A stretch of 64,000 bases of DNA from JBALVT01 sp036960305 (GTDB lineage Bacteria; Pseudomonadota; Gammaproteobacteria; Pseudomonadales; Halieaceae), in NCBI GenBank assembly GCA_036960305.1, contig JBALWA010000021.1, forward strand, positions 1 to 64,000. Direction: 5' to 3'. This document shows, piece by piece, positions 8,214 to 17,286 of the stretch (position 1 is its first letter; each line of letters starts with the position of its first letter). Both the position numbers and the translations under genes were made by a program. The notes beneath the pieces were generated by a model that saw nothing but the letters and a program-made list of their open reading frames with translations, had not been told where the DNA came from and searched no databases.

Positions 8214-9512
8214 TTGGCAAAGTCCCGCAACAAAATACTCCTTCCCTTTCTGCTGATAACCGGTGCATCACTGGTGTCATTCCTGCTGTTCCTGGTCAGG
8301 CCACCTTCACAAATCACCGAACCCGTCTACGTACCGGTCACCATTGACGTCGCCGAAGTAGTCAAGGAAGACATCCGTATCCCCATCCAGGCCCAGGGCT
8401 CTGTTAGCCCGCTGCGGGAAACCAACCTGGTATCGGAAGTAAAAGGTAGCATTGTGGAAACCTCTCTCGTGTTTAACGTCGGTGGGTTTATCTCCAAAGG
8501 CGAGATCCTGCTGCGCATTGATCCCCGCAATTACCAGACCAAGCTATTACAGGCACAAGCTTCAGTGGAATCAGCCAACAGCAACCTGGCACAGGAAAAG
8601 GGTCGGGCAAAGGTCGCCCTGCAGGAATGGAAAAAGCTCCCCAGCGGCAGCCAACGCAGTGAAGCGGCTAAGGATTTGTACTTACGCAAGCCTCAAATGG
8701 AGCAGGCCCAGGCACAGGCTCTGGCCGCCATGGCCGATTTGAACACGGCGCGCGATAATCTGGAACGGACAATTATTCGTGCTCCCTATGACGCCATGAT
8801 ACGTAAAAAGAGCAGTGAATTAGGGCAGTTTGTGGGTGAAGGTACGCCTTTGGCCGAAATATTTTCGGTGGACTATGCCGAAGTTCGCCTGGCCGTCCCC
8901 CAGAGCAAGCTGGCCTACATAGACCTCCCGGCCCCGGGAGAGAAACAGATAACGGGATCTCCCGTGGATCTCTACACCGATGTATCGGGCGAGGTTAACC
9001 ACTGGACAGCGTATATGCACCGTACAGAGGGAACGTACGATGAACGCTCACGGGTATTATTCACCGTGGCGCGTGTTGAAGATCCCTACGCACTGAAAGA
9101 CAAGAACAAAAAACCCTTGCGCATTGGCACCTTCGTGAACGCCAGCATTGAGGGCAAGAACCAGGAGAACCTGGTTGCCCTGCCAAGATACATCCTGCGC
9201 GCAGGAAATTATGTTTGGGTGGTGGATGAAAACATGCAATTGCGCAACCGAAAACTGAGCATTTTGCGCACAGGCGGCGACACCATGTATATCACCGCGG
9301 GACTTGAGAACGGCGACCTGGTCTCTCTCACCGCGCTGGACAGTACATTCACCGGCGCGACCGTGGATATCATCTCTTCCACGCCCAGCAATGTCCGGCC
9401 CCCAGCCCACCCGGCGCCAGAAGCGTTGCGCGAGTCGGCGGACCCCACACCCACCGCCAGGCTCACCGCCTCACAACCGCCTGCTGTTAAAGCAGGGGCC
9501 GACGCGGGGTGA
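8214..9512 (+). CDS. RND efflux periplasmic adaptor subunit (HlyD/AcrA type)
   Basis: This 432-residue membrane-fusion protein has an N-terminal membrane anchor (about residues 8-27), a biotinyl-lipoyl half motif (GSVSPLRETNLVSEVKG), a helical hairpin (about residues 115-190 with repeated Ala/Gln) and the second lipoyl half (IIRAPYDAMIRKKSSELGQFV). It bridges the inner-membrane pump to an outer-membrane channel. The proposed start is TTG at 8214, forced by an in-frame stop four bases before it; the start codon is the least certain point. The gene ends in a GTGA overlap with the pump gene, so the two are coupled. No outer-membrane channel gene is adjacent. Confidence 0.9.
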   Translation: MAKSRNKILLPFLLITGASLVSFLLFLVRPPSQITEPVYVPVTIDVAEVVKEDIRIPIQAQGSVSPLRETNLVSEVKGSIVETSLVFNVGGFISKGEILLRIDPRNYQTKLLQAQASVESANSNLAQEKGRAKVALQEWKKLPSGSQRSEAAKDLYLRKPQMEQAQAQALAAMADLNTARDNLERTIIRAPYDAMIRKKSSELGQFVGEGTPLAEIFSVDYAEVRLAVPQSKLAYIDLPAPGEKQITGSPVDLYTDVSGEVNHWTAYMHRTEGTYDERSRVLFTVARVEDPYALKDKNKKPLRIGTFVNASIEGKNQENLVALPRYILRAGNYVWVVDENMQLRNRKLSILRTGGDTMYITAGLENGDLVSLTALDSTFTGATVDIISSTPSNVRPPAHPAPEALRESADPTPTARLTASQPPAVKAGADAG

Positions 9513-12500
9513 GTAAACACGTCCACAAAGGGATTATCGCCTGGTTCGCCTACAACCCGGTCGCTGCCAACCTGTTAATGGTTATCATCATGGTGGTCGG
9601 CCTCGCCTCCGCCTTCACCATACAACGTGCCATTTTTCCCGCTTTCGATATAGAAATCATTTCGGTCACCATGCCCTACCCCGGGGCGGCACCGGAGGAA
9701 GTAGAGAAAGGGATTGTTGAGAAGATCGAAGAGGCAATCAACGATGTCGATGGTATCAAGCGAGTAAAGTCCTCGGCCTACGAGTCCTACGCGCAGATGA
9801 TCATTGAGCCATTGGAAGGCACAGACCTGGCCGCCCTGCTAAGCGATGTCAAAAACCGGATTGATGGCGTTCAACACTTCCCGGAAGAATCGGAAAAAGC
9901 CATCGTCATGCAGCCCGAACTGCTGTTCCCGGCCCTCACTGTACAAATCTCAGGCGAGCTGGACGAACGGGGTATGAAATCGCTGGCCGACGACATTCGC
10001 CGTGAATTGCTCACCTACCCGGAGGTCTCCGCCGCTACCGTCGTTGGCGCCAGAGATTATGAAATTTCTGTAGAAATCTCGGAGCAGCGACTGCGGGAAT
10101 ACCACCTGACCCTGAGCGAGGTATCGAAGATCATATCCGTCTCCTCCCTGGACCTGCCCGCGGGCTCCATCCAGACCGAGAATGGCAATATTATGCTGCG
10201 TACGCTGGGTCAGGCCTACGAGCAAAAGGACTTTGAGTCGGTGGTACTCAAGACCTGGCCTGATGGCACGCGCTTGCTGCTAAGCGATATCGCCACAGTC
10301 AGGGACGACTTTGTCGATGCCCAGGGCTTCGCCATGTTTGATGGACAATACTCTCTGGGCATCAATGTCTACGCCATGGGCAAGCAGGACATTATCAAAA
10401 CCGCGAACGTTGCAAAGGCCTATGTGGCGGCTAAGAACGAGCAGCTCCCCCAGGGCGTCAGCCTGAATATCTGGTCAGACATCACCTATTACCTGGATGA
10501 CCGCCTGGGTATGATGGTGAAAAACCTGGGTATGGGTGCCCTGCTGGTGTTCTTCATTCTCGCGCTGTTCATGGAGATCAAGCTGGCATTTTGGGTCATG
10601 CTGGGGATTCCGGTGTGCTTTCTGGGCGCCATGGCGTTTATCAATACGCCTTACATCGACTCTTCTCTCAATATGATCAGTATTTTCGGGTTTATCCTGG
10701 TGCTGGGTATCGTGGTCGATGATGCCATTATCATGGGTGAGAGCGCCTATACCGAGCAGGAAGAATTTGGGCACAGCGCCGACAGCATCATTCGCGGCGT
10801 ACACCGGGTCTCCACGCCCGCCACCTTCGGCGTACTGACCACCATCGTCGCTTTCGTGCCCACACTGTTCATCGACGGGGCCTTCGGAGCGTTTCCAGAA
10901 GCCTGTGGCTGGGTTGTCATCCTCTGCCTGTGTTTCTCTCTGGTAGAATCCAAGTGGATACTGCCAGCGCATCTGGCTCACAGTAAGCCCGCAAGCAGCC
11001 GCTGGCTGGTGCAGATAGATCACGTGCAGGAGTCGGTCAACCGGCGCCTCAAAGCCTTTGTGAACAATCGCTACAAGCCGCTGATGGAGCGCTGCATTGC
11101 AGAGCGTTATACCACCCTGGCCTTTTTCCTGTCGCTGCTGATCCTGTCCGGAGGCCTGGTGGCCGGAGGTATCGTCCGCACAGTACTGTCGCCGGATATA
11201 CCCGGCGAGTTCCTGGCGTCAGAGCTGCGTATGTCAGAGGGCACCCCCGAGCAGAGAACACAGAACGTTATCGCCCAGATTGTCACCGCACTAAATGAAG
11301 TGGAAGCCGATTACCAACGAGAGTACAGCACAGACCAAAAACTCATCGCCCATATTTTTGCCTCCGGCCACAGTCGAATTAATGGCAGAATTGATGTCGA
11401 GTTGACCAAAGAGGACAAGCGGCAACTCTCTACCCGGGACATTGAAAACCGGTGGCGAGAAAAGATAGGCCTGGTTCACGGTACCGATGTTCTGGCAATC
11501 AGTAGCGCAGACGGCCCCAGCTTTGGACCGTCCATCGCTTTCAACCTGATGCACAAAAACTTCGCCACCCTGCGCCTCGCCGCAAACGACCTTGAGGAGG
11601 CGATGAGACACTACGCCGGCCTCTACGACATCCGTAACGGCGCCAGTGATACCGCCGACGAAATGCATCTGGATATCCTGCCCGAAGGAGAATCCCTGGG
11701 TTTAACGCGCTACGAACTGGGCAGCCAGGTCCGGCACGCATTCTACGGTGCGGAAGCCCAGCGTGTGCAACGGGGTATGGATGAAGTCAAGGTCATGGTG
11801 CGCTACCCCAAGGCTGACCGCGAGACAACCAGCAGCCTCGAAAGCATGTTTATACGCACGCCGGAAGGCGATGCCGTACCTTTCGAAACGGTCGCCCGAA
11901 TGGAGGTCAAGCAGGGCCTGATAAAAGCCACGCACATCAACTATCAACGGGCCGCGGAAGTGACGGCTGAAACCCGCAAAAAAATCGTCGAACCATCAAA
12001 GGTCATCGCTGAAATAAAACGCGACATACTACCGGACTTGATTAAGAAATACCCCGGACTTAGCTACAGCCTGGGTGGTTCGGCGGAAGAAGAGGCCAAA
12101 ATGGCCAACAGCATGATTGTGGGCTTTACCCTGGCTCTATTCGCCATTTACGCCCTGCTCGCGATTCCAACGAAGTCCTATTTACAGCCCATGATTATTA
12201 TGGGGGTCATCCCCTTCGGCATTATTGGCGCAATTGTCGGTCACTGGATTACCGGCTACCCCCTGAGCATGATGTCCCTGATGGGTGTTATCGCCCTGAG
12301 TGGCGTGGTGGTGAACGACAGCCTGATCCTGGTGGACTATGTCAACAAAGCCGTGGCTGAAGGGACAGACCGATACACCGCAGTGGTAGACGCCGGCACG
12401 CGCCGGTTCAGGGCCATCCTGCTGACATCACTAACCACCTTCTTTGGCCTTGCTCCCATCCTGATGGAGCGCAGCGTGCAGGCTCAGGAAATTATTCCCA

Positions 12501-12661
12501 TGGCAATCTCGCTGGCATTTGGCATCGTCTTTGCCACCGTCATTACGCTGCTACTGGTGCCCTGTCTCTACATGATCCTGCAGGACCTGGATGAGTGGCG
12601 ATCAGGCCGACACGCCACCGATGACAAAGACCTACCGACCGGAGCGCTTGTAGAACCTTGA
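9509..12661 (+). CDS. RND-family efflux pump, inner-membrane transporter (AcrB-like)
   Basis: This 1050-residue RND protein has the expected two-fold layout: TM1 near residues 20-40, a large porter loop, TM2-6, then a second copy with TM8-12. The proton-relay Asp pair in TM4 is intact (GIVVDDAIIMGE). The N-terminal PYPGAAPEEVEKGI block is typical of the HAE/hydrophobe efflux branch. It starts with GTG overlapping the adaptor's stop by 4 bases. It should export hydrophobic or amphiphilic toxic compounds using the proton gradient; the substrate cannot be told from sequence. No local regulator gene is seen. Confidence 0.95.
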   Translation: MSKHVHKGIIAWFAYNPVAANLLMVIIMVVGLASAFTIQRAIFPAFDIEIISVTMPYPGAAPEEVEKGIVEKIEEAINDVDGIKRVKSSAYESYAQMIIEPLEGTDLAALLSDVKNRIDGVQHFPEESEKAIVMQPELLFPALTVQISGELDERGMKSLADDIRRELLTYPEVSAATVVGARDYEISVEISEQRLREYHLTLSEVSKIISVSSLDLPAGSIQTENGNIMLRTLGQAYEQKDFESVVLKTWPDGTRLLLSDIATVRDDFVDAQGFAMFDGQYSLGINVYAMGKQDIIKTANVAKAYVAAKNEQLPQGVSLNIWSDITYYLDDRLGMMVKNLGMGALLVFFILALFMEIKLAFWVMLGIPVCFLGAMAFINTPYIDSSLNMISIFGFILVLGIVVDDAIIMGESAYTEQEEFGHSADSIIRGVHRVSTPATFGVLTTIVAFVPTLFIDGAFGAFPEACGWVVILCLCFSLVESKWILPAHLAHSKPASSRWLVQIDHVQESVNRRLKAFVNNRYKPLMERCIAERYTTLAFFLSLLILSGGLVAGGIVRTVLSPDIPGEFLASELRMSEGTPEQRTQNVIAQIVTALNEVEADYQREYSTDQKLIAHIFASGHSRINGRIDVELTKEDKRQLSTRDIENRWREKIGLVHGTDVLAISSADGPSFGPSIAFNLMHKNFATLRLAANDLEEAMRHYAGLYDIRNGASDTADEMHLDILPEGESLGLTRYELGSQVRHAFYGAEAQRVQRGMDEVKVMVRYPKADRETTSSLESMFIRTPEGDAVPFETVARMEVKQGLIKATHINYQRAAEVTAETRKKIVEPSKVIAEIKRDILPDLIKKYPGLSYSLGGSAEEEAKMANSMIVGFTLALFAIYALLAIPTKSYLQPMIIMGVIPFGIIGAIVGHWITGYPLSMMSLMGVIALSGVVVNDSLILVDYVNKAVAEGTDRYTAVVDAGTRRFRAILLTSLTTFFGLAPILMERSVQAQEIIPMAISLAFGIVFATVITLLLVPCLYMILQDLDEWRSGRHATDDKDLPTGALVEP

Positions 12662-12690
12662 TAGCCGCAACGGGCGGGGCCCCACTGCGA

Positions 12691-12722
12691 TTCACTTCCC
12701 CTATTTCAGATGTAGGGGAAAA
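12691..12722. terminator. Hairpin between convergent RND and dgkA genes
   Basis: TTCCCCTA and TAGGGGAA (about 12696-12720) form 8-base arms around a short loop, between two genes that end facing each other; it covers the dgkA stop. The arms are followed by a short A or T run only. It may act as a weak bidirectional terminator. Confidence 0.4.
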
Positions 12723-13065
12723 ATGTCAGCCCGGCCAAAACAACCGCGAACATCGAGGTTAACAACACCGTACCAGCAGCCACATCCTTGGCCTTGCCGA
12801 TCAGCGGGTGTTGTTGGGGTACGGCGGCATCTGACAAGTACTCCAAAGCCGTATTCATCCCCTCAGCCAGCCAGACCAGGCAAACTATCAGGACCAACAC
12901 CTGGGCGTCGTGACGGGACACCTCGAGCCAAAGCGCCAGCGCCAACACCACCACCGTGGCCAGGGCGTGCACGCGGGCATGCACTTGTTCGCGCAACAGC
13001 GTGCCCAGACCACGAAACGCGTGACCGAAACTGACAATGCGCTGGCGCCACCAGGCCATCGTCAT
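12706..13065 (-). CDS. dgkA: Diacylglycerol/undecaprenol kinase, DgkA family
   Basis: This 119-residue integral membrane protein has three membrane helices and the family signature EGMNTALEYLSDA ... GKAKDVAAGTVLL (about residues 67-100), which carries the catalytic Glu and the nucleotide-binding residues. It phosphorylates diacylglycerol or undecaprenol in the inner membrane, recycling lipid from membrane-derived oligosaccharide synthesis or cell-wall carrier pools. The start overlaps the stop of efpL by 4 bases (ATGA); an alternative start two codons later (Met-Ala-Trp) is equally plausible. Confidence 0.93.
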   Translation of the reverse strand: MTMAWWRQRIVSFGHAFRGLGTLLREQVHARVHALATVVVLALALWLEVSRHDAQVLVLIVCLVWLAEGMNTALEYLSDAAVPQQHPLIGKAKDVAAGTVLLTSMFAVVLAGLTFFPYI

Positions 13066-13628
13066 TCCCTGGACATATAACGTGCTTCCTGGGTGTTGAT
13101 GCGAACGCGCTCCCCCACCTCCAGGTATTCAGGCACCTGCACAACCAGACCACTGGCGAAGGTCGCCGGTTTATTGCGCGCAGACGCTGAAGCCCCTTTG
13201 ATACCCGGAGCGCACTCCACAATCTCCAATACCACGGACTGAGGCAGCTCGATGGCCACAAAGTCCCCGTTTACCAGTAGCCCCATGATTCCATCGAGCC
13301 CATCAGATATATAGGGCAACTGTTCTGCCATACTGTCCGGCGAAAGGTGATACTGGCTGTAGTCCTCGTTATCCATGAAGACGTAGAACTCGTCATCCAT
13401 ATAGGAAAACTGGACTGTGCGTCGCTCCACATCAACATCCCCAAGCATATCGTCGCCCTTGAAGGTCTCATCCAGCTTTTGCTTGGTGCGCACATCGTAG
13501 AAACGTATTTTGTACAGCGTATTTGCGCCGCGACTGGAGGGCGACTTTACCTCAATGTGATTAATCACATAGGCATTGCCGTCTATCTCAACCACTCCGC
13601 CCCGTTTTAACTCACTCGCCTTTGGCAC
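13062..13628 (-). CDS. efpL: Elongation factor P-like protein EfpL (YeiP)
   Basis: This 188-residue, three-domain EF-P paralogue binds the ribosome between the P and E sites to relieve stalling at difficult peptide motifs. The domain I loop reads SPSSRGANTLYK, with the Arg typical of the YeiP/EfpL subgroup rather than the modified Lys of EF-P, and the C-terminal domain ends RINTQEARYMSRE. Length matches the E. coli protein (190). It is the first gene of a coupled pair with dgkA and is transcribed divergently from glpE. Confidence 0.93.
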   Translation of the reverse strand: MPKASELKRGGVVEIDGNAYVINHIEVKSPSSRGANTLYKIRFYDVRTKQKLDETFKGDDMLGDVDVERRTVQFSYMDDEFYVFMDNEDYSQYHLSPDSMAEQLPYISDGLDGIMGLLVNGDFVAIELPQSVVLEIVECAPGIKGASASARNKPATFASGLVVQVPEYLEVGERVRINTQEARYMSRE

Positions 13629-13656
13629 TGACCTCTCCTTACAAACATTTTGCGAG

Positions 13657-13662
13657 TATAAT
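13657..13662 (+). promoter_or_regulatory. Candidate -10 element for glpE
   Basis: A perfect TATAAT followed by GGCGACCC lies 31 bases before the chosen glpE start. A matching -35 hexamer at 17 bases is poor, so the call rests on the -10 box and its position in the divergent efpL-glpE gap. Confidence 0.35.
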
Positions 13663-13693
13663 GGCGACCCGACGGAAAACTGGCAAGCAAATC

Positions 13694-14011
13694 ATGGGGC
13701 AATTCAAGCACATTACCAGTGAAGCGGCGAAAGCCCTGCTGGAAAACAGTGCCACCCAACTGGTGGACATTCGCGATGAACAGTCATTCAACAATGGTCA
13801 TATCCAGGGCGCGATACACCTGGACAACAGCGGGGTACAGGACTTCATTCGAGAAGGCGACCCCGACCAGCCCCTAATCGTCTGTTGCTACCATGGTAAC
13901 TCCAGCCAGTCAGCGGCTGCCTTTCTCAACGACAAAGGCTTCGAAGAGGTCTATAGCCTGGATGGCGGTTTTGAGTTGTGGCGGGGGCAATATCCCACAG
14001 AATCTAATTGA
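13694..14011 (+). CDS. glpE: Thiosulfate sulfurtransferase GlpE (single-domain rhodanese)
   Basis: This 105-residue single rhodanese domain has the GlpE active-site loop CCYHGNSSQ (catalytic second Cys) and the N-terminal signature LVDIRDEQSFNNGHIQGA. It transfers sulfane sulfur from thiosulfate to acceptors such as cyanide or thioredoxin in the cytoplasm. I place the start at 13694 (MGQFKHI), which gives the usual family length; an upstream reading adds 24 non-conserved residues that would overlap efpL and the TATAAT box. Its 3' end overlaps the convergent sppA by 8 bases. Confidence 0.92.
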   Translation: MGQFKHITSEAAKALLENSATQLVDIRDEQSFNNGHIQGAIHLDNSGVQDFIREGDPDQPLIVCCYHGNSSQSAAAFLNDKGFEEVYSLDGGFELWRGQYPTESN

Positions 14012-15851
14012 TACTGCCACAGGCTACGCAGCGCACATATAAATGGGCCGGGTCATTCATATTGGCCAGTTCCTGCACCGCACGGGTGAAAGGTTTAGCC
14101 AGATTTTCCAGTTGACTGGCAAGCGTTGATTCCGCCCCAAGGTTTAGACTGGCCAAACTACCGGTCAACTGCTGTAGCAGCATCTCCCGAGGCGACAGCG
14201 GCGCGCCCACATAATCAATCTCGAATTCGTCTAACTCGGCCAATGCCGCGGCCGCTATAATTGCGTCCTCCAGACTTCCCAACTTATCAATCAAACCGTG
14301 TTCGAGTGCATCACTGGCGCTCCAGACTCGGCCCTGGGCAACAGCATCTACCGCCTCCGCCGTCATACCGCGCCCCTCAGCAACCAGCGTGATGAAGCCC
14401 TGGTAGCTAAACTCGACATGGCTGGTCAAGGTGTCGATCAGGGTCTCGTTCAAAGGCCGGTCAAGTCGCAGGCTCCCGGCCAGTGGCGTCGTCCCTACAC
14501 CATCCGTATAGACGCCCCCACGGGCCAGTAGCTTCTCAAACGTCGGAAAGGCCGCAAAGACACCGATACTGCCGGTAATCGTGCCCGGCGTAGCCCAAAT
14601 CTGATCGGCTTCCGCCGCGATATAGTAACCGCCCGAGGCCGCCACGGCGCCCATGGAAATCACCAGGGGTATCTCCGCTGCCTTTACCCGTAACAACTCC
14701 TGACGAATAATTTCCGATGCCAATAAACTGCCCCCGCCACTGTTGATACGCAGTACGATGGCTTCAACCCCGTCCTCCTCTGCCGTGGTCCGGATCAACC
14801 GGGCCAGCGAGTCTCCACCGATGGCACCAGGCGGTTGGTCCCCACCCTGAATCACACCCTCCGCTGTAATAACCGCCACCCGGGGCCCCACCATCGGAAT
14901 AAACGACTGCGGGCGCTGACGCGACACATAGCGTTCAAAAAGCACGGCCTCGTACAAACCCTCATCGTTGGTAGCGCCCACCAACTCAGCCAGGTAGTCT
15001 TCGGCCTGTGTTCGGCCCAGCAACTGGTCCACCAGCCCGGCTTGCAGCGACGACGTTGCCAGGTCCCCGCCCTGTGCCTGCAGCTTCACGGCATGGGTGG
15101 CAATGTAGTCGTTCACAGTGCCAGCGGGCAGACTGCGCTGGTTTTCGACCACGTCGACATACTGCTGCCACAGTGCATCCAGCCACCGCTGGGATATGGC
15201 TTTCTCGCCCGGCGACATGTCATCCCTCACCAGGGGCTCTATCGCCGACTTGTGCTCACCCGCCTTGAAAACATGCATGCTCACGGAAAGCTTTTCCAGC
15301 GCCTCCCGGTAATAATTTTGGTAACTGCTGAAGCCCTCCAGGCCCACGCCGCCAAAGGGGTGGAGAATAATCGTGTCAGCGTGGCTGGCGAGCAGGTACT
15401 GCCCCTGACTGTAATAATCACCTACCGCTATGATGGGCTTGCCACTGTCTTTAAAAGCCTCCAGCGCTTTCGCGATCTCCTGACTCTTGCTGATACCAAC
15501 CGACACCAGGCTGTCCAACTCCATGACCAGCGAGTTGATGGCCGGATCGACCCGGGCGAAATTGATCGCGTCAATCACGTCGCGCAGCAAGACTTCGTTA
15601 TCTGCGGGAGAGGGCTCACCCAACAGGGCTTGCAGGGGCTCATTAAAAGACTTTTCGTCAACGATAGTGCCCATGGGGTTGAGCAATAGAGCAGCGCGTT
15701 CCGGCAGCGGCTCGGGGGCACCGCCCATATAGACAAAAAACACCACTGCAATTATCAGCAAAAACAGAATATTTGCCAGAGCCAACCTGATACGGGTGAT
15801 AACGTTCCAACAGGCCGACAGCAATCGGCGAAATAAGGACCACAACTTCAT
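14004..15851 (-). CDS. sppA: Signal peptide peptidase SppA, 67 kDa type
   Basis: This 615-residue long-form SppA has an N-terminal membrane anchor (about residues 22-43) and two tandem ClpP-like domains. The general-base Lys lies in VFKAGEHKSAIEP (first domain), and the nucleophilic Ser in SMGAVAASGGYYIA (second domain), followed by TGSIGVF. It degrades leftover signal peptides in the inner membrane as a tetramer facing the periplasm. Length is like E. coli SppA (618). It stands alone; the next minus-strand gene upstream (DUF2069) ends 31 bases before its start. Confidence 0.95.
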   Translation of the reverse strand: MKLWSLFRRLLSACWNVITRIRLALANILFLLIIAVVFFVYMGGAPEPLPERAALLLNPMGTIVDEKSFNEPLQALLGEPSPADNEVLLRDVIDAINFARVDPAINSLVMELDSLVSVGISKSQEIAKALEAFKDSGKPIIAVGDYYSQGQYLLASHADTIILHPFGGVGLEGFSSYQNYYREALEKLSVSMHVFKAGEHKSAIEPLVRDDMSPGEKAISQRWLDALWQQYVDVVENQRSLPAGTVNDYIATHAVKLQAQGGDLATSSLQAGLVDQLLGRTQAEDYLAELVGATNDEGLYEAVLFERYVSRQRPQSFIPMVGPRVAVITAEGVIQGGDQPPGAIGGDSLARLIRTTAEEDGVEAIVLRINSGGGSLLASEIIRQELLRVKAAEIPLVISMGAVAASGGYYIAAEADQIWATPGTITGSIGVFAAFPTFEKLLARGGVYTDGVGTTPLAGSLRLDRPLNETLIDTLTSHVEFSYQGFITLVAEGRGMTAEAVDAVAQGRVWSASDALEHGLIDKLGSLEDAIIAAAALAELDEFEIDYVGAPLSPREMLLQQLTGSLASLNLGAESTLASQLENLAKPFTRAVQELANMNDPAHLYVRCVACGSIN

Positions 15852-15882
15852 CTAACATTCTCCAGCGCCGCCATGGCGCACT

Positions 15883-16242
15883 TCATTCCGACTTCAGCTC
15901 TCTGGCACGCCAACGCACGAACAGCATCGCAGCATTAAACAATACCACCACCGCGACCATGCCGGTAATCGCCAACACGCTATCAGGCTGGGCAAACAGG
16001 CGTTCGACCAGGACCAGAAAGTACATCAGACAAACAAAACACACCCAGATATAGCTTCGTAAAGAATTTTTCAGCATACCTGGCAAAAAAATCAGCAGGG
16101 GTAGCACTTTAACCAGCCAGAAAATCAAGGGCAATTCCCTTTGCCAGGCGTCTGTCACTTGCACCAAAAGCAACAAAGCCCAGCTCAGCCAGGTTAGCAG
16201 GTGGGCTTTATCGCTGAGGCGGGCCCAGGAAAAATAACTCAT
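15883..16242 (-). CDS. DUF2069 membrane protein
   Basis: This 119-residue hydrophobic protein has about four membrane segments and a charged C-terminus. Its function is unknown. It is the third gene of an arsC-wrbA-DUF2069 operon, a conserved trio in Pseudomonas-type gammaproteobacteria. The start at 16242 (MSYFSWARL) overlaps the wrbA stop by 4 bases (ATGA); the longer reading adds a Gly/Pro-rich stretch that is really out-of-frame wrbA sequence. Confidence 0.85.
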   Translation of the reverse strand: MSYFSWARLSDKAHLLTWLSWALLLLVQVTDAWQRELPLIFWLVKVLPLLIFLPGMLKNSLRSYIWVCFVCLMYFLVLVERLFAQPDSVLAITGMVAVVVLFNAAMLFVRWRARELKSE

Positions 16243-16838
16243 CGAGGCACCCCGCTGGCCAGCCGCGCCACCCGGCCGCCCAGGGCCCGGCACAATGAAG
16301 CCTCCACGTCATCAACCGCCCGGCTGTTGTCTTCCCCCGCCCAGTGAGAAGCGCCGTAGGGCGTACCGCCACTGACACTGGCCATCAGGCCCGCCTCACT
16401 GTAGGGCAAGCCTGCAATCACCATCCCGTGATGCAACAGCGGCAGCATCATACTCAGAAGTGTCGACTCCTGGCCTCCGTGCATGCTGGAGGTCGAGGTA
16501 AACACGGCTGCCGGCTTATCTATCATGGCGCCGCTCAGCCACAGCCCAGAGGTCTGGTCCAGAAAGTACTTCAGCGGCGCTGCCATATTGCCAAACCGGG
16601 TGGGACTGCCCATCACCAGACCGGCACAATGACGCAACTCATCCTGCTCACAATAAAGGGGGCCGCTATCGGGAATGTCCTCATCGACCTGCTCACAGGT
16701 TGCGGAAACTGGCGGCACCGTTCGAACCAGCGCCCTGACCCCGGTCACCAGCTCAACGCCACGGGCCACCTGCTGGGCCATGGTAGCGGTCGCGCCCTGC
16801 CGGCTGTAGTAGAGCACCAGAACATAGGGGTCACTCAT
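16239..16838 (-). CDS. wrbA: NAD(P)H:quinone oxidoreductase, WrbA-type flavodoxin
   Basis: This 199-residue flavodoxin-fold protein has the FMN phosphate loop YYSRQGATATMA (about residues 10-21) and the isoalloxazine-binding segments SPTRFGNMAAP and TSTSSMHGGQES. WrbA proteins reduce quinones by two electrons with FMN, limiting redox cycling. It is the middle gene of a tightly coupled trio, with ATGA overlaps on both sides. Confidence 0.92.
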   Translation of the reverse strand: MSDPYVLVLYYSRQGATATMAQQVARGVELVTGVRALVRTVPPVSATCEQVDEDIPDSGPLYCEQDELRHCAGLVMGSPTRFGNMAAPLKYFLDQTSGLWLSGAMIDKPAAVFTSTSSMHGGQESTLLSMMLPLLHHGMVIAGLPYSEAGLMASVSGGTPYGASHWAGEDNSRAVDDVEASLCRALGGRVARLASGVPR

Positions 16839-17188
16839 TGACCGATTAACTCCAACACATTCTCAGGTGGGCGCCCGAGCACTGCCCGTGCACCCTTCAC
16901 CACAATGGGGCGTTCAATCAACTTGGGGTGAGCGGCCATCGCTGCCAGCAACGCCTCTTCGCTGGAATCCTGGTTCAAACCGTTGGCTTTGTAGGCTTCT
17001 TCCCCCCGGCGGACCAATTGACTGGCGGCAATACCCAGTTTTTGCAAAAGTTCGCGCAACTCGTCCACCCCCGGACTATTCTCCAGATACAACACGACCT
17101 CCGGGGTCAACCCGTTTTCTTCCAGAAGAGCCAGTGTCGCCCGCGATTTTGAACAACGTGGATTGTGATAGATCGTAAATTCACTCAT
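16835..17188 (-). CDS. arsC: ArsC-family glutaredoxin-dependent arsenate reductase
   Basis: This 117-residue protein has the ArsC-type start YHNPRCSKSRATLALLEE, with the catalytic Cys in NPRCSKS, and the C-terminal RPIVVKGARAVLGRP block, including the Arg residues that hold the oxyanion. Enzymes of this class reduce arsenate with glutathione and glutaredoxin. The absence of arsB, arsR or acr3 nearby, and the conserved wrbA-DUF2069 context, suggest a housekeeping YfgD-like role rather than a dedicated arsenic operon. Confidence 0.9.
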   Translation of the reverse strand: MSEFTIYHNPRCSKSRATLALLEENGLTPEVVLYLENSPGVDELRELLQKLGIAASQLVRRGEEAYKANGLNQDSSEEALLAAMAAHPKLIERPIVVKGARAVLGRPPENVLELIGQ

Positions 17189-17263
17189 TTCTCATCCCTT
17201 GATACGATAATGCAGCTCGAGAGTATAACAAAGCCAGGCACTGTGGACTCGTGCAGATGGCCG

Positions 17264-17269
17264 TATAAT
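17264..17269 (+). promoter_or_regulatory. Candidate -10 element for the yihY-thioredoxin operon
   Basis: TATAAT lies 18 bases before the ATG at 17287, in the divergent gap with arsC. The short distance means a very short leader or a start slightly further downstream. No good -35 was seen. Confidence 0.3.
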
Positions 17270-17286
17270 CATGCAATAATAGCGCC

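Noticed and set aside
14835..15689. 284-codon open frame on the plus strand
   Set aside because: Antisense to sppA, whose catalytic Lys and Ser are intact; no domain in the shadow frame.
16835..17188. Arsenic-resistance operon
   Set aside because: Only arsC-like is present; the arsC-wrbA-DUF2069 trio is a conserved housekeeping arrangement with no arsR, arsB or acr3.
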